Positions 33,488-42,647 of a DNA stretch of 64,000 nucleotides are shown piece after piece; position 1 is the first letter of the stretch, and each line of letters starts with the position of its first letter. Origin of the DNA: Syntrophobacter sp963666995 (lineage in GTDB: Bacteria; Desulfobacterota; Syntrophobacteria; Syntrophobacterales; Syntrophobacteraceae). Both the position numbers and the translations under genes were made by a program. The DNA lies in the NCBI GenBank assembly GCA_963666995.1, contig OY762941.1, forward strand, positions 558,001 to 622,000, written 5' to 3'. Below the pieces are notes generated by a model that made no database searches, was not told the origin of the DNA, and was given only the letters and a program-made list of their open reading frames with translations.

Positions 33488-34525
33488 ATGAAGGGCACAT
33501 TAGGGGGCATGTCCAGGGGTTTAGGGCTCATCGCGGTTGCCGGGATTATCCTGGCCTTCCTGGCGGGTACCGCGTTCCCGTGTTCGCGGGTGTTCTGGAA
33601 CACGAACGGGCAGGCAAAAGTGACCGGACGGACCATGGACCTGAGTATGTCCGATGAACCGCAACTGGTGGTCTATCCGGCGGGGATCGAGCGTAACGGC
33701 CAGGCCGGTCCGAATTCGGCGAAATGGAAGTCAAAATACGGAAGTGTGGTTGTGACCGCGTTCGGCGTTGCGACTTCGGACGGGATGAACGAGCACGGAC
33801 TCGCCGCGCACGCCCTCGTCCTGGACAAAACGGTATACGAACCGCGCGACAAGAGACCGGGCGTCTCCAACGGCATGTGGGTACAGTACATTCTCGATAA
33901 TTTCAAAACGGTAAACGAGGCTCTGTCCGGCCTACCGGGGGTACAAATCGTTTCCATCGATATTGCCGGGATTAAATGGCCTCTCCATGTTGCCTTCGAA
34001 GATGCCACGGGCGATTCGGCCGTCATCGAATATGCCGACGGGAAAGCAGTAATCCACCACGGCCCTCAATATTCGGTTATGACCAATGAACCTTTCCTGG
34101 ATGAACAATTGAGCAATCTGAAAAGATACAAGCTTTTTGGAGGGGATCTGGCCCTGCCCGGCGACATTGACCCGGTGAGCCGGTTCGTCAGGGCTTCCAC
34201 TTACCTGAAAACCCTGCCGGAACCGAAGAACGATGTGGAGGCAATCGCCGGTGTGGCAAGCGTTATTCGCTCGGTGATGGTCCCATTCGGTGCCCCAGAC
34301 ACGTCAAGTACTGATCTTTTCGATACGTGGCAGACTCTCTGGCGGACGTTCGCAGATCTCACGCACCTCGTTTATTACTTTGGAGCGACAACGAATCCCT
34401 GCCTCCTCTGGGTCGAACTGAAGAATTTAAACCTCAAGGCAGGTGCGCCCGTACTCGCCCTCGACCCGCGCGATCCGGCCCTCATGGGGGATATTTCCAA
34501 GCAATTGAAGCCGGTAACGAAGTAG
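33488..34525 (+). CDS. Secreted Ntn amidase, choloylglycine hydrolase family
   Basis: The 345-residue protein belongs to the linear amide C-N hydrolases (penicillin V acylase / bile salt hydrolase). A signal peptide covers residues 1-31 and is followed directly by C32 in FPCSRVFW, which after cleavage becomes the N-terminal nucleophile. Other family blocks are KVTGRTMDL, GMNEHGLAAHAL and an SAVIEYADGK segment. The start ATG 33488 has AGAGGAGGAAAGC. A periplasmic amidase acting on N-acyl amides is likely, such as acyl-homoserine lactones or conjugated acids; the substrate is not known. It lies 200 bp after the gasdermin gene. Confidence 0.9.
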   Translation: MKGTLGGMSRGLGLIAVAGIILAFLAGTAFPCSRVFWNTNGQAKVTGRTMDLSMSDEPQLVVYPAGIERNGQAGPNSAKWKSKYGSVVVTAFGVATSDGMNEHGLAAHALVLDKTVYEPRDKRPGVSNGMWVQYILDNFKTVNEALSGLPGVQIVSIDIAGIKWPLHVAFEDATGDSAVIEYADGKAVIHHGPQYSVMTNEPFLDEQLSNLKRYKLFGGDLALPGDIDPVSRFVRASTYLKTLPEPKNDVEAIAGVASVIRSVMVPFGAPDTSSTDLFDTWQTLWRTFADLTHLVYYFGATTNPCLLWVELKNLNLKAGAPVLALDPRDPALMGDISKQLKPVTK

Positions 34526-34584
34526 CTGCTGCCCGATGGAATGAAACCAAAACGGGCACGCCTGAAAACCGAACCCCGGGGGAT

Positions 34585-35274
34585 TCAGGCGTGCCTCCTC
34601 GGCCCGCCCCTCACTTCGTCGATCCAGTTGAGCACTTCCGCCGTCTTGTTTGAGATTGCTTCAAAATCGCCGGCGGCAACCCATTCCCTGGATATCAGGT
34701 TCGAACCGATCCCCACGCAGGCAACTCCGGCCCTGAACCATTTCTCTATGGATTCGCGAGTCGTTTCAACGCCTCCGGTCGGCATGATGAGCGTCCACGG
34801 CATGGGGGCAAGCACGCTCTTCACGAACGCCGGCCCCCCCACTTCCGCGCCCGGGAATATCTTGCATATCTCAGCACCGTATTCTTCCGCCTGCGAAATC
34901 TCGCTGGCACTTCCGCATCCCGGCAGATACGGGATCTTTCTCCTGTTGCATACCTTCGCAACGTCCGCATTGAGTATCGGCCCAACGATAAAATTAGCGC
35001 CGTTGCTGATGTACAGTGCGGCAGTGCCCGGATCGATCACCGATCCGACGCCCAGGATGAGGTCCGGGATTTCCTTTTCGCACCACTTCACCAGCTCGGA
35101 GAATACCCGATACGCAAAATCGCCCCTGTTGGTAAATTCAAGCACCCTGGCACCGCCATCGGCGACCGCTCCGGCCACTTTTTTGGCAACATCCGGATCG
35201 CCATGGTAAAAAACAGGAGCAAGCCCGCTTTCGATCATTGCATTCAAAACCTGCAATCGCTTGAACCTTGCCAT
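34585..35274 (-). CDS. KDPG/KHG aldolase
   Basis: The 229-residue class I aldolase cleaves 2-keto-3-deoxy-6-phosphogluconate to pyruvate and glyceraldehyde-3-phosphate. Family blocks are ARVLEFTNRGD, LILGVGSVIDPGTAALYISN, NADVAKVCNRRKIPYLPGC (with the PGC turn), EICKIFPGAEVGGPAFVKSV (the lysine in ICKIFPG is the Schiff-base residue) and IMPTGGVE. It is the last gene of the minus-strand uronate cluster, with a TGGAGGC ribosome binding site. It supplies the final step of the KduI-KduD-KdgK route. Confidence 0.9.
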   Translation of the reverse strand: MARFKRLQVLNAMIESGLAPVFYHGDPDVAKKVAGAVADGGARVLEFTNRGDFAYRVFSELVKWCEKEIPDLILGVGSVIDPGTAALYISNGANFIVGPILNADVAKVCNRRKIPYLPGCGSASEISQAEEYGAEICKIFPGAEVGGPAFVKSVLAPMPWTLIMPTGGVETTRESIEKWFRAGVACVGIGSNLISREWVAAGDFEAISNKTAEVLNWIDEVRGGPRRHA

Positions 35275-35405
35275 CCGTTTGCCTCCATTTAGAAGTATGG
35301 CCCGCCCGGAGGAGCGCCCGGCGCAGTGTTGGACGAATCATTCACTCAATGGATCACGCCATGGATTGAATCTTCCACGCCCGGCTTTCCTTCAAACCTG
35401 CACGG

Positions 35406-36440
35406 CTACCGCGAAACTCTTCCCGACGTCTCTCCGGACATTATTTTTTCCACTTCTTCAATCGTCACCCCGTTGAAATCGCCTACGACCAAATGCTTCA
35501 GACACGATGCCGCAACCGCGAAATCAAGCGCCTTCCGGAAGCCGTCACCATATGTGCGCAACCCGTAAATCAACCCGCCCACAAACGCATCGCCTCCCCC
35601 GACACGGTCAACGATATGGGTGATGTTGAACCTGGGACCGACATGAAGCCTGCCTCCTTCATAGAGAATGCCGGACCAGGTATTGTGGCTGGCGCTCACA
35701 CTTCCTCTGAGAGTGATGGCAACCAGTTTCAGATCGGGAAATTTTCGAGTCAATTCCTCCGCCACGTAACGGTATTTCTCCGCCTCGACCTTCCCGGCCG
35801 CGACATCGGTATCCGGCGCCTTTATTCCGAAGACCTTTTCCGCGTCTTCCTCGTTACCCACTGCGATATCGCAGTGTTTCACCAACTCCGGCATCACCTC
35901 TCCCGCCTTTTTCCCCCATGTCCAGAGTTTGGCGCGGTAGTTCAGGTCACAGGAAACCGTCAAGCCTTTCGCTTTCGCTTTCACTATCCCTTCGAGGCAC
36001 GCCTCGCAGAGTCCCTTGCTGATGGCAGGCGTGATTCCGGTCCAGTGGAACCAGTCGGCGTCTTCGAACACGCGGTCCCAATCGATCATGCCTTTTTCTA
36101 CGGTCGCGACGGAGGACCCGTCCCTGTCATAGATTACCTTGCTCCCCCTCTGCACCGCGCCGTTTTCAAGAAAGTAGATACCGATGCGGTCGCCTCCCCT
36201 CACGATTTTGCCCGTCCCGACCCCATGAGACCCCAGGCAGGCGATGCAGGCGTCTCCCAGATCATTTTTTGGCAGGCGCGTCACAAAGTCGGTCGCTACG
36301 CCGTAATTGGCGAGCGAAACGGCAACATTGGCTTCCCCGCCTCCAAATGAAACATCAAACGATCTGGCCTGCCCGAACCTTAAAAAGCCGGGCGGGCTGA
36401 GCCTCAGCATAATTTCTCCGAAAGTGACGACCTTTTTCAC
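35406..36440 (-). CDS. kdgK: 2-keto-3-deoxygluconate kinase (PfkB family)
   Basis: The 344-residue sugar kinase phosphorylates 2-keto-3-deoxygluconate. It begins VKKVVTFGEIMLRLSPPG, has the first PfkB signature in SFGGGEANVAVSLANYG and the second in DRVGGGDAFVGGLIYG, where the aspartate in GGGDAF is the catalytic base. GTG 36440 is chosen because AAGAGGAGG lies seven bases before it, and the family starts there; the frame extends to 36464. It precedes the KDPG aldolase gene by about 130 bases in the same direction. The substrate is inferred from the pathway around it. Confidence 0.9.
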   Translation of the reverse strand: MKKVVTFGEIMLRLSPPGFLRFGQARSFDVSFGGGEANVAVSLANYGVATDFVTRLPKNDLGDACIACLGSHGVGTGKIVRGGDRIGIYFLENGAVQRGSKVIYDRDGSSVATVEKGMIDWDRVFEDADWFHWTGITPAISKGLCEACLEGIVKAKAKGLTVSCDLNYRAKLWTWGKKAGEVMPELVKHCDIAVGNEEDAEKVFGIKAPDTDVAAGKVEAEKYRYVAEELTRKFPDLKLVAITLRGSVSASHNTWSGILYEGGRLHVGPRFNITHIVDRVGGGDAFVGGLIYGLRTYGDGFRKALDFAVAASCLKHLVVGDFNGVTIEEVEKIMSGETSGRVSR

Positions 36441-36657
36441 ACCGAGCCTCCTCTTCACAGACATCCGAACAGGTCTGAATGCACAGAGTCGAGCGGCCTT
36501 CAGGCTAAGCGTTCATTCCCGCGTGCTCCCTTCCTTATCCGGCTTTCCCGGAAGCCCCTGCTTTCAACCGTTTCACAGGCCTCTTCCCGATGCCGCCCTT
36601 CCACAGGCTGGGATGGTCTTTACGTTGTACGACGGCCCTTATGGCAGACCGAGTTCG

Positions 36658-37419
36658 TCATCGTGCGAGCCATCCTCCGTCAACGGCCATGGTAAAACCG
36701 TTGACGTAACTGGAAGCTTCGGAAGCAAGGAAGACCGCGATTCCCTTCAGATCCTCCGGGCTCCCCCATCTTCCCGCCGGTATCCTCTCCAGGATCGCCT
36801 TGTTTCTTTCCCGGTCTTCACGCAAGGCGATCGTATTGTCGGTCGCCATGTATCCCGGGGCGATTGCGTTTATGTTGATATTGTATTTGGCCCATTCGCA
36901 TGCCATGAGCCTCGTGATTCCCATCACGCCGCTTTTGCTGGCGGTATAAGAGGGGACCCTTATGCCTCCCTGGAAGGAGAGCATCGATGCGATGTTTATT
37001 ATTTTTCCGCCGGTTTTCTGCTCGATGAATTGTCTTGCAACAGCCTGGGACAGAAAAAACAGGGTTTTCAGATTGACATTCAAAACGTCATCCCAATCCT
37101 TTTCTCCAAAATCCAGCGCATCGGCCCTGCGGATGATTCCGGCGTTGTTTATCAAAATATCAATTTTTCCAAATTCCTTTACCGCCAAGCCGACTATGCC
37201 TTCGATAACTTTTGTGCCGGACAGATCCGCTTGAATTGCCAGGAATTTGCGGCCAAGGTCTTCCACCTTCTTTCCGGTTTCACCCATATCGCCCCGGCCG
37301 ACTCCAACGATATCCGCGCCGGCTTCCGCCAAACCGATCGCCATCCCCTGCCCCAATCCCGTTCTGCAGCCGGTCACTATGGCGACTTTTCCGGTTAGGT
37401 TAAACGCGTTCAGGATCAT
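36658..37419 (-). CDS. kduD: 2-deoxy-D-gluconate 3-dehydrogenase (KduD, SDR family)
   Basis: The 253-residue short-chain dehydrogenase has the NAD(P) motif TGCRTGLGQG at residue 16, NNAGI at about 92, the catalytic serine in IINIASM, and YTASK with the active tyrosine and lysine. Together with KduI it converts 5-keto-4-deoxyuronate through 2,5-diketo-3-deoxygluconate to 2-keto-3-deoxygluconate. KduD-typical sequence includes FNLTGKVAIVTG at the N-terminus and GYMATDNTIALREDRERN near the C-terminus. The GGAGGAGG ribosome binding site lies 24 bases after kduI. Confidence 0.92.
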   Translation of the reverse strand: MILNAFNLTGKVAIVTGCRTGLGQGMAIGLAEAGADIVGVGRGDMGETGKKVEDLGRKFLAIQADLSGTKVIEGIVGLAVKEFGKIDILINNAGIIRRADALDFGEKDWDDVLNVNLKTLFFLSQAVARQFIEQKTGGKIINIASMLSFQGGIRVPSYTASKSGVMGITRLMACEWAKYNININAIAPGYMATDNTIALREDRERNKAILERIPAGRWGSPEDLKGIAVFLASEASSYVNGFTMAVDGGWLAR

Positions 37420-37443
37420 GAAAAACCTCCTCCTCCGTTCGAG

Positions 37444-38274
37444 TCAGTGCAACTGCGAGATCGGGACCTCGTCCATATCGGTGAACGTCTGGTTTTCCCC
37501 TGCCATTCCCCAGATAAACGTGTAGCTGTTGGTTCCAACTCCCGAGTGGATGGACCAGCTTGGCGAAATGACGGCCTGTTCGTTTTTCACGACAATATGG
37601 CGAGTTTCTTCAGGTTCCCCCATTAGATGGAATACCAGGGAATCGTCAGGCAGATCGAAATACAGATAAACCTCCATGCGCCTGTCATGAGTATGACAGG
37701 GCATGGTGTTCCAAATGCTGTTAGGTTTCAGCACGGTAAAGCCCATGACCAACTGGCAGCTTTTCAATACATTCGGATGGATAAATTGATAAATTGTTCT
37801 GACATTCGCTTTTTCAGGAGTGCCGAGTTCGACACGCTGGACATCCTTCATGGAAAGCTTGACAATGGGATAGCCGGCATGAGCGGGAGTGCTGTTGAAA
37901 TAGAATTTTGCCGGGTTTCTTTCGTCCGTACTCCTGAATGTTACTTCCCTGGCCCCCATCCCGATATAGAGGCATTCCTTTCTGCCCAGGGTGTATTCGT
38001 TCCCATCCACTGAAACGATGCCTTCCGGGCCGATATTGATAATTCCAATCTCCCGTCTCTGCAGAAAATAATCTACCCCCAACCCCTTCGTTACCTTCAG
38101 TTCCAATCCTGAATCGATCGGACAGATACCGCCGACTATTATCCTGTCGATATGGCTATAAACCATATTTACCTTATCTTTTTCAAAAAGGGATTCTATC
38201 AAAAAATGCTTCCTTAAACCTTCAGTGTCCAACAATTTCATGTGGTCAGGATGAACTGCATGTCTGACATCCAT
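37444..38274 (-). CDS. kduI: 5-keto-4-deoxyuronate isomerase (KduI)
   Basis: The 276-residue cupin isomerase is of the usual length. It begins MDVRHAVHPDHMKLLDT and contains REIGIINIGPEGIV, KECLYIGMGAREVTF, FYFNSTPAHAGYP and the metal-binding MPCHTHDRRMEVYLYFD (two histidines and a glutamate), followed by a WSIHSGVGT histidine. It isomerises the product of unsaturated uronide breakdown or of galacturonate oxidation. AAAGGAGC precedes the ATG. It links the upstream TRAP genes to the catabolic genes. Confidence 0.94.
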   Translation of the reverse strand: MDVRHAVHPDHMKLLDTEGLRKHFLIESLFEKDKVNMVYSHIDRIIVGGICPIDSGLELKVTKGLGVDYFLQRREIGIINIGPEGIVSVDGNEYTLGRKECLYIGMGAREVTFRSTDERNPAKFYFNSTPAHAGYPIVKLSMKDVQRVELGTPEKANVRTIYQFIHPNVLKSCQLVMGFTVLKPNSIWNTMPCHTHDRRMEVYLYFDLPDDSLVFHLMGEPEETRHIVVKNEQAVISPSWSIHSGVGTNSYTFIWGMAGENQTFTDMDEVPISQLH

Positions 38275-38311
38275 TGTTCTGCTCCTTTATCGACTGATAT
38301 TATATTCGACC

Positions 38312-38821
38312 TCATTTAGCATGATAGGGATGCACCGTGTCAATAATCTGCACCACAATATTCTTGACCGTATATATTACAAATATTACACCCGAAATTG
38401 GAAGACATGAATATAGGACCTTTTTCGGAATAGCAAACACATTTGTAACATCCCGCGCCAGTATCGTTAACCTCAATGAATAGTAGAAGAATGCAACGGC
38501 AAAGACCAATATCACGACTTCCAGTATAGCTCGATATAGATGTCTCAATCTCACGTTTGGTATTCTCTTCTCGATCCAGTTGCCGACGCTGAAATGTTCG
38601 TTGGTGATCCACAACGCCGCAGACCCATAGAAAACCATATATGCAAACAGGAGTTCAATGATCTCATCGAACCAGTGAAGAGAAATGATCGGAACAAACC
38701 GTACGAATACATTGGCGGTTATCAGGATTGTCAAAAGGAAGAAGCTTATCAGCGAGACTACTTTCAAAATATTGAATATGGTCTTATCGATCAAATTCAA
38801 TGCACCCTGAGTTTTTTCCAT
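38312..38821 (-). CDS. TRAP transporter small permease DctQ
   Basis: The 169-residue protein has four membrane segments (about 18-38, 50-72, 90-115, 130-155) and the DctQ motif ALWITNEHFSVGNWIEKRIP between helices two and three. It is the small membrane subunit of a tripartite sodium-driven uptake system. It follows the dctM gene by 13 bases, so in this operon the large permease precedes the small one, the reverse of the usual order. The context suggests import of uronates or their keto forms. Confidence 0.87.
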   Translation of the reverse strand: MEKTQGALNLIDKTIFNILKVVSLISFFLLTILITANVFVRFVPIISLHWFDEIIELLFAYMVFYGSAALWITNEHFSVGNWIEKRIPNVRLRHLYRAILEVVILVFAVAFFYYSLRLTILARDVTNVFAIPKKVLYSCLPISGVIFVIYTVKNIVVQIIDTVHPYHAK

Positions 38822-38834
38822 TTCCCCTTCCCTT

Positions 38835-40118
38835 TTATTTCCCCATCAGGAGATAGGGTAGAAATGTTGCGATTTGAGGAATGTAAGCGATCAGGATAGT
38901 AACGATCATGATTCCGATGAGATAAGGAAGAACTTCTTTTGACAGAACCCCGATGGGCACCTTGCTGAAACTTGACACCGCATACAGGCACATGCCGACC
39001 GGCGGCGTCAAATTTCCTATCATGATCAACAAGGTCATGACCACGCCGAAATTGACGAGGTCAATCCCATATTGCCTGGCGATAGGCGCAAATATCGGGA
39101 TCGTGATGATGAATATTGCGTTTCCCTCAAGAAAACAGCCCAGGATCAGGACGATAAAAATGACCATCCCGACCACACCCGCCTGAGTCGCGCTCATGGT
39201 AGTCAGGGTGGCGATCAACTGATCGGGGATCTTCTGATGGATCGTCAGCCAGCCGAAGAAGCCCGCGGCGGCGATGATAAACATGAGGCAGATGGTCTGC
39301 TTGATGGAGGCCCAGAAGATTCCGGGTAAATCTCTCACTCTCAAGTCTTTGTACAAGAACCCCAGGAACAGGGCGTACAGGGAAGCGACGACCGCCGCCT
39401 CGGTCGGAGTGAACAGCCCGGTGAGGATCCCTCCGATGATGATCACGGGCGTCAATAAGGGCAGGAAAGCCTCTCTCACGCAAACCCATGCTTCTTTAAA
39501 GGTTGCCTTGTCCGCCTTCGGCAACTTTTTGGCTTTCGCGAGGACGCCTATCGCGATCATCATGCTGATCGCCATCAGTATTCCCGGGATAAAACCCGCC
39601 AGAAAGAGTTTGCTGACAGACACCGCCGTCAGCGCGCCGTAAAGGACAAACGGGATACTGGGTGGAATGACCGGACCGATGGTTGCCGCGGATGCAACGA
39701 TGGCTGCCGAAAATTTCGGCTCAAAACCGTTATCCACCATTGCCTTGTGAAGGATCTGGCCAAGGCCGGCCGCATCCGCGATGGCCGAACCGGACATCCC
39801 GGAAAATATTACGTTCGCCATGACGCACACCTGCCCGAGCCCTCCGGCTATATGCCCGACCATAGCTTTCGCGAATTTGAATATGCGGGATGTGATTCCT
39901 CCGGAGTTCATCAGGTTGCCGGCAAGTATGAAAAAGGGTATCGCGAGGAGCGTGAATCCGGTGGTGGAGGCATACATCCTCTGCGGGAGCATCGTGAGGA
40001 GCGAGGTGCTTTCCAGTGAGGCAAAGAATATGATTGCCGTAAGACCCATGGCAACGGCAATCGGGATGTCGATCATGATCAACACCAGCAATACTGTGAA
40101 AATCATCAGTGTCAGCAT
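38835..40118 (-). CDS. TRAP transporter large permease DctM
   Basis: The 427-residue protein has about twelve membrane segments and typical DctM blocks: PFFILAGNLMNSGGIT, FSGMSGSAIADAAGLGQI, IGPVIPPSIPFVLYG, FTPTEAAVVASLYAL and NLTPPVGMCLY. It uses a sodium gradient to move the ligand delivered by DctP. The start has AAGGAG eight bases upstream. A gap of 379 bp separates it from the dctP gene. Confidence 0.93.
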   Translation of the reverse strand: MLTLMIFTVLLVLIMIDIPIAVAMGLTAIIFFASLESTSLLTMLPQRMYASTTGFTLLAIPFFILAGNLMNSGGITSRIFKFAKAMVGHIAGGLGQVCVMANVIFSGMSGSAIADAAGLGQILHKAMVDNGFEPKFSAAIVASAATIGPVIPPSIPFVLYGALTAVSVSKLFLAGFIPGILMAISMMIAIGVLAKAKKLPKADKATFKEAWVCVREAFLPLLTPVIIIGGILTGLFTPTEAAVVASLYALFLGFLYKDLRVRDLPGIFWASIKQTICLMFIIAAAGFFGWLTIHQKIPDQLIATLTTMSATQAGVVGMVIFIVLILGCFLEGNAIFIITIPIFAPIARQYGIDLVNFGVVMTLLIMIGNLTPPVGMCLYAVSSFSKVPIGVLSKEVLPYLIGIMIVTILIAYIPQIATFLPYLLMGK

Positions 40119-40497
40119 CTCATGGCTCCTTCATCGTGCCTCGGCGCCCGACTCGGTCGTGTCGCGCCTCCAAATCCCAGGGGATGAAGCGTCTCTATGA
40201 AGATTGATGCCGGAAGATACCTCAATCATGTTTTATGAATCTTTCGGAAGCACTCCCTTCAGCACCCCCGTCAAAAGCGGGAAAGTGCGAATTGAAACTG
40301 AAAGGCACATGGCCCGGCTAAGCTCCAGGCGGGTACGAAAAGACGCGGCAGCCGGGGATCCGTCATCCGGTCCGGGCACGATCGATTCCAGGGGGGTGTT
40401 CGTTGCCGGGATGAGACCCGGGGGAGAAACGGACACGGAGAAATCCGCACGGGGCTCTGCTTCCCCCGGGAACAGGGCATCGTCTTCAAATTCCACC
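40119..40497. other. Gap between dctP and dctM
   Basis: The 379 bases inside the transporter operon hold no supported gene. A minus-strand frame (40514-40233) has no ribosome binding site or family resemblance. The gap may contain an RNA hairpin that reduces permease expression relative to the binding protein; none is obvious by eye. Confidence 0.4.
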
Positions 40498-41490
40498 CTA
40501 TCTGGCCTCATCAACCATTTTCATGAAGACCTTGATATTCTCTTCCCCGGCTATGGGTTTCATTCGATCGTATGCGGGACCCATCATGGCTTTGAATTTC
40601 GCCTTGTCCGGATAGGTTATTTCCATTCCCGATTCCTTCAACTGCTTGAGCTGATTCGCTTCGTCGTCCCTGACGGCTTTCTTCATCCAGTCCCCCGCCT
40701 TCTTGCTTTCCTCCTTGACGATGGTCTTTTGTTCCGGTGTCAGTTGATCCCAGACCTTCTTGCTGATGACATGAACCATCGTGTTGTAATTGTGTCCCGT
40801 CATCGCAAGGTACTTCTGCGTCTCGTAGAGTTTATTGGAATAAATTACCGCAACCGGATTTTCCTGGCCGTCAACCACCCCTTGTTTCAACGCCATCTGC
40901 AACTCATTGAAGTTGATGGTGGCAACAACTGCGCCCAGCGCTTCCATCGCCGCCTGAGTCGGCAACTCAGGAGGGGTCCTGATTTTCAGTCCCTTTACAT
41001 CCGCAGGATTATTCACCGGGCGGACGTTGTTTGTGAGGTTTCTGAAGCCCCATTCCCAGTTTGAAAGGAAAACCAGTCCGGCCGCTTCGAGATCCGGCGT
41101 GGCCCAGGGAATGAACTTGCCGCCCAGCACCTTGTCCGCGTGTGCGTAGCTGTCGTATATGAACGGGAGCATTACGCAGTTGAATTTCTGAGAATATTTG
41201 CCGAGCTGGCCCTGAGTGGGCAGACTCATGTCCACGGCACCCAGTATATTTTGCTCGAGCACTTCCGGGGGGGATCCAAGGGCATTATTGGGGTAAATCG
41301 TGATCTTGATTTGGCCGTTTGTTCTTTTTTCGACGGCGTCGGCGAACATTTTGCTCGCGATATTTCCGGGGTGTGAATCCGCAGCGAAATGGCCCAGTTT
41401 CATCTTGATTTCGGCGGCCTTGGCATCCTGGGCAACTGCAAATGGAGTAAAAACGACAAGCAACAAAAGAATTATCGCCAGTTTTTTCAT
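40498..41490 (-). CDS. TRAP transporter solute-binding protein DctP
   Basis: The 330-residue periplasmic protein has a signal peptide (MKKLAIILLLLVVFTPFAVA) and the DctP signatures EIKMKLGHFAADSHPGNIAS, AVDMSLPTQGQLG, WEWGFRNLTNNVRPV and VKGLKIRTPPE, in which the arginine binds the ligand carboxylate. QMALKQGVVDGQENPVAVIY is the ligand-lining helix. An AAAAGGAGGAAAAC site precedes it. It is the first gene of the uronate operon, and its ligand is probably a hexuronate or keto-deoxyuronate. Confidence 0.92.
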   Translation of the reverse strand: MKKLAIILLLLVVFTPFAVAQDAKAAEIKMKLGHFAADSHPGNIASKMFADAVEKRTNGQIKITIYPNNALGSPPEVLEQNILGAVDMSLPTQGQLGKYSQKFNCVMLPFIYDSYAHADKVLGGKFIPWATPDLEAAGLVFLSNWEWGFRNLTNNVRPVNNPADVKGLKIRTPPELPTQAAMEALGAVVATINFNELQMALKQGVVDGQENPVAVIYSNKLYETQKYLAMTGHNYNTMVHVISKKVWDQLTPEQKTIVKEESKKAGDWMKKAVRDDEANQLKQLKESGMEITYPDKAKFKAMMGPAYDRMKPIAGEENIKVFMKMVDEAR

Positions 41491-41834
41491 GTTTTCCTCC
41501 TTTTATGAATTCTTCAACCCTTAAGTGACCTGTCTCCTTCCTCATTCAACCGTGATAAGCCGGTTGCTCTTTTCAAGCTCCGGACCCTGTTCCGGATTCG
41601 GCTTCCGCTGATCAAACGTCATTGCACGGGCCAATTCGATCGCGATGCAGGTCCTCTTGTTCCTACGATGCAGAAAAGATCATTCCAGGATCGATTTGCC
41701 GGCCTGTCGGACCAAGCTGAGTTTCCCGCCAAGCGGGCCTCCCGGCGGCCGTCCCGACCCCGGACCGGCAGGAACAGCGCTGTGGAACCTGCTGTGAACC
41801 TGTCGATAGGTTTGTGCTTCTTCCCTCCCTTCTT
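41491..41834. other. Promoter region of the uronate operon
   Basis: The interval lies between the end of the IclR-type regulator gene and the start of dctP. It should contain the operon promoter and the operator for the regulator. I see no gene and cannot place the operator by eye. Confidence 0.4.
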
Positions 41835-42647
41835 TTAGCGGTCATCTTCTCCAACAAAACCCAATCGCCGGGAAATTTCCAAAGCGGCCTTCATCACTTC
41901 CTTTTTGAGAACGTCCTCGATCATTTCTCTCGTAACCCGCAAAGAAGGGCCGGACACGCTTATCGCGGCCACGGGGCTGCCCTTTCCGTCAAAAACGGGA
42001 GCCGCGAGACAGCGGATTCCCAGCTCGTTTTCTTCATCATCGACGGCATACCCGCTCCTTCTCACCTCTCGCAGGTGTTCTTTCAAAAGGGCCGGGGCGG
42101 TGATCGTGTGGGGTGTGCGTTGGGGAAGGCCCTTTTCCCTGATGAGATCATCCAGCTTCTCTTCCGGGAAATAAGAGATCAGGACCTTTCCAACCGCGCA
42201 ACAGTGAGTGGGGTTTCGCGAGCCCACTTTCGAAACCATCTTGAGGCTCCCCGTGGCGTGCTGTGTCTCGGTTTTGTCGATATAGACGACCTCCCCCATG
42301 TCAAGAATGACCATGTGAGCCGTTTCTCCCGTCTTCTCTGAGAGTTGCCTGAGGACCGGTTCGGCGGCCTTGCGGAGGTCGAGCTGGTTGTCGAGAAGGG
42401 CGCCCAGTTCCATCAGCTTCAAACCCAGGAAGTAGTTCTTCGTTTCCGGGTCCTGGCGGATGTAACCAAAGAAGGAAAGGGAAGACAGGATGCGATGGAT
42501 TGTACCTTTGGGAAGCTTGAGTGCCGTGGAAAGATCCTTGATGCTCGTTCCCTGGGGGCTCTGACCCACTCTGTCGAGAATGAGGGACATTCTTTCGATC
42601 GTTTGGACCAGGTTGTTCGGTTTGGGGTGTGAAAGTTTCGATTCCAT
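41835..42647 (-). CDS. IclR-family regulator, KdgR-like
   Basis: The 270-residue protein has an N-terminal winged helix (ERMSLILDRVGQSPQGTSIK, DLSTALKLPKGTIHRILSSL) and the IclR effector domain (about 85-260, with VYIDKTETQHATGSLKM, NPTHCCAVGKVLISYFPEE, YAVDDEENELGIRCLAAPVF and AISVSGPSLRV). KdgR of the same family represses kdu/kdg genes and is released by 2-keto-3-deoxygluconate. Its position directly upstream of the uronate operon in the same direction supports this role. ATG 42647 is chosen; the ribosome binding site is weak. Confidence 0.88.
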   Translation of the reverse strand: MESKLSHPKPNNLVQTIERMSLILDRVGQSPQGTSIKDLSTALKLPKGTIHRILSSLSFFGYIRQDPETKNYFLGLKLMELGALLDNQLDLRKAAEPVLRQLSEKTGETAHMVILDMGEVVYIDKTETQHATGSLKMVSKVGSRNPTHCCAVGKVLISYFPEEKLDDLIREKGLPQRTPHTITAPALLKEHLREVRRSGYAVDDEENELGIRCLAAPVFDGKGSPVAAISVSGPSLRVTREMIEDVLKKEVMKAALEISRRLGFVGEDDR

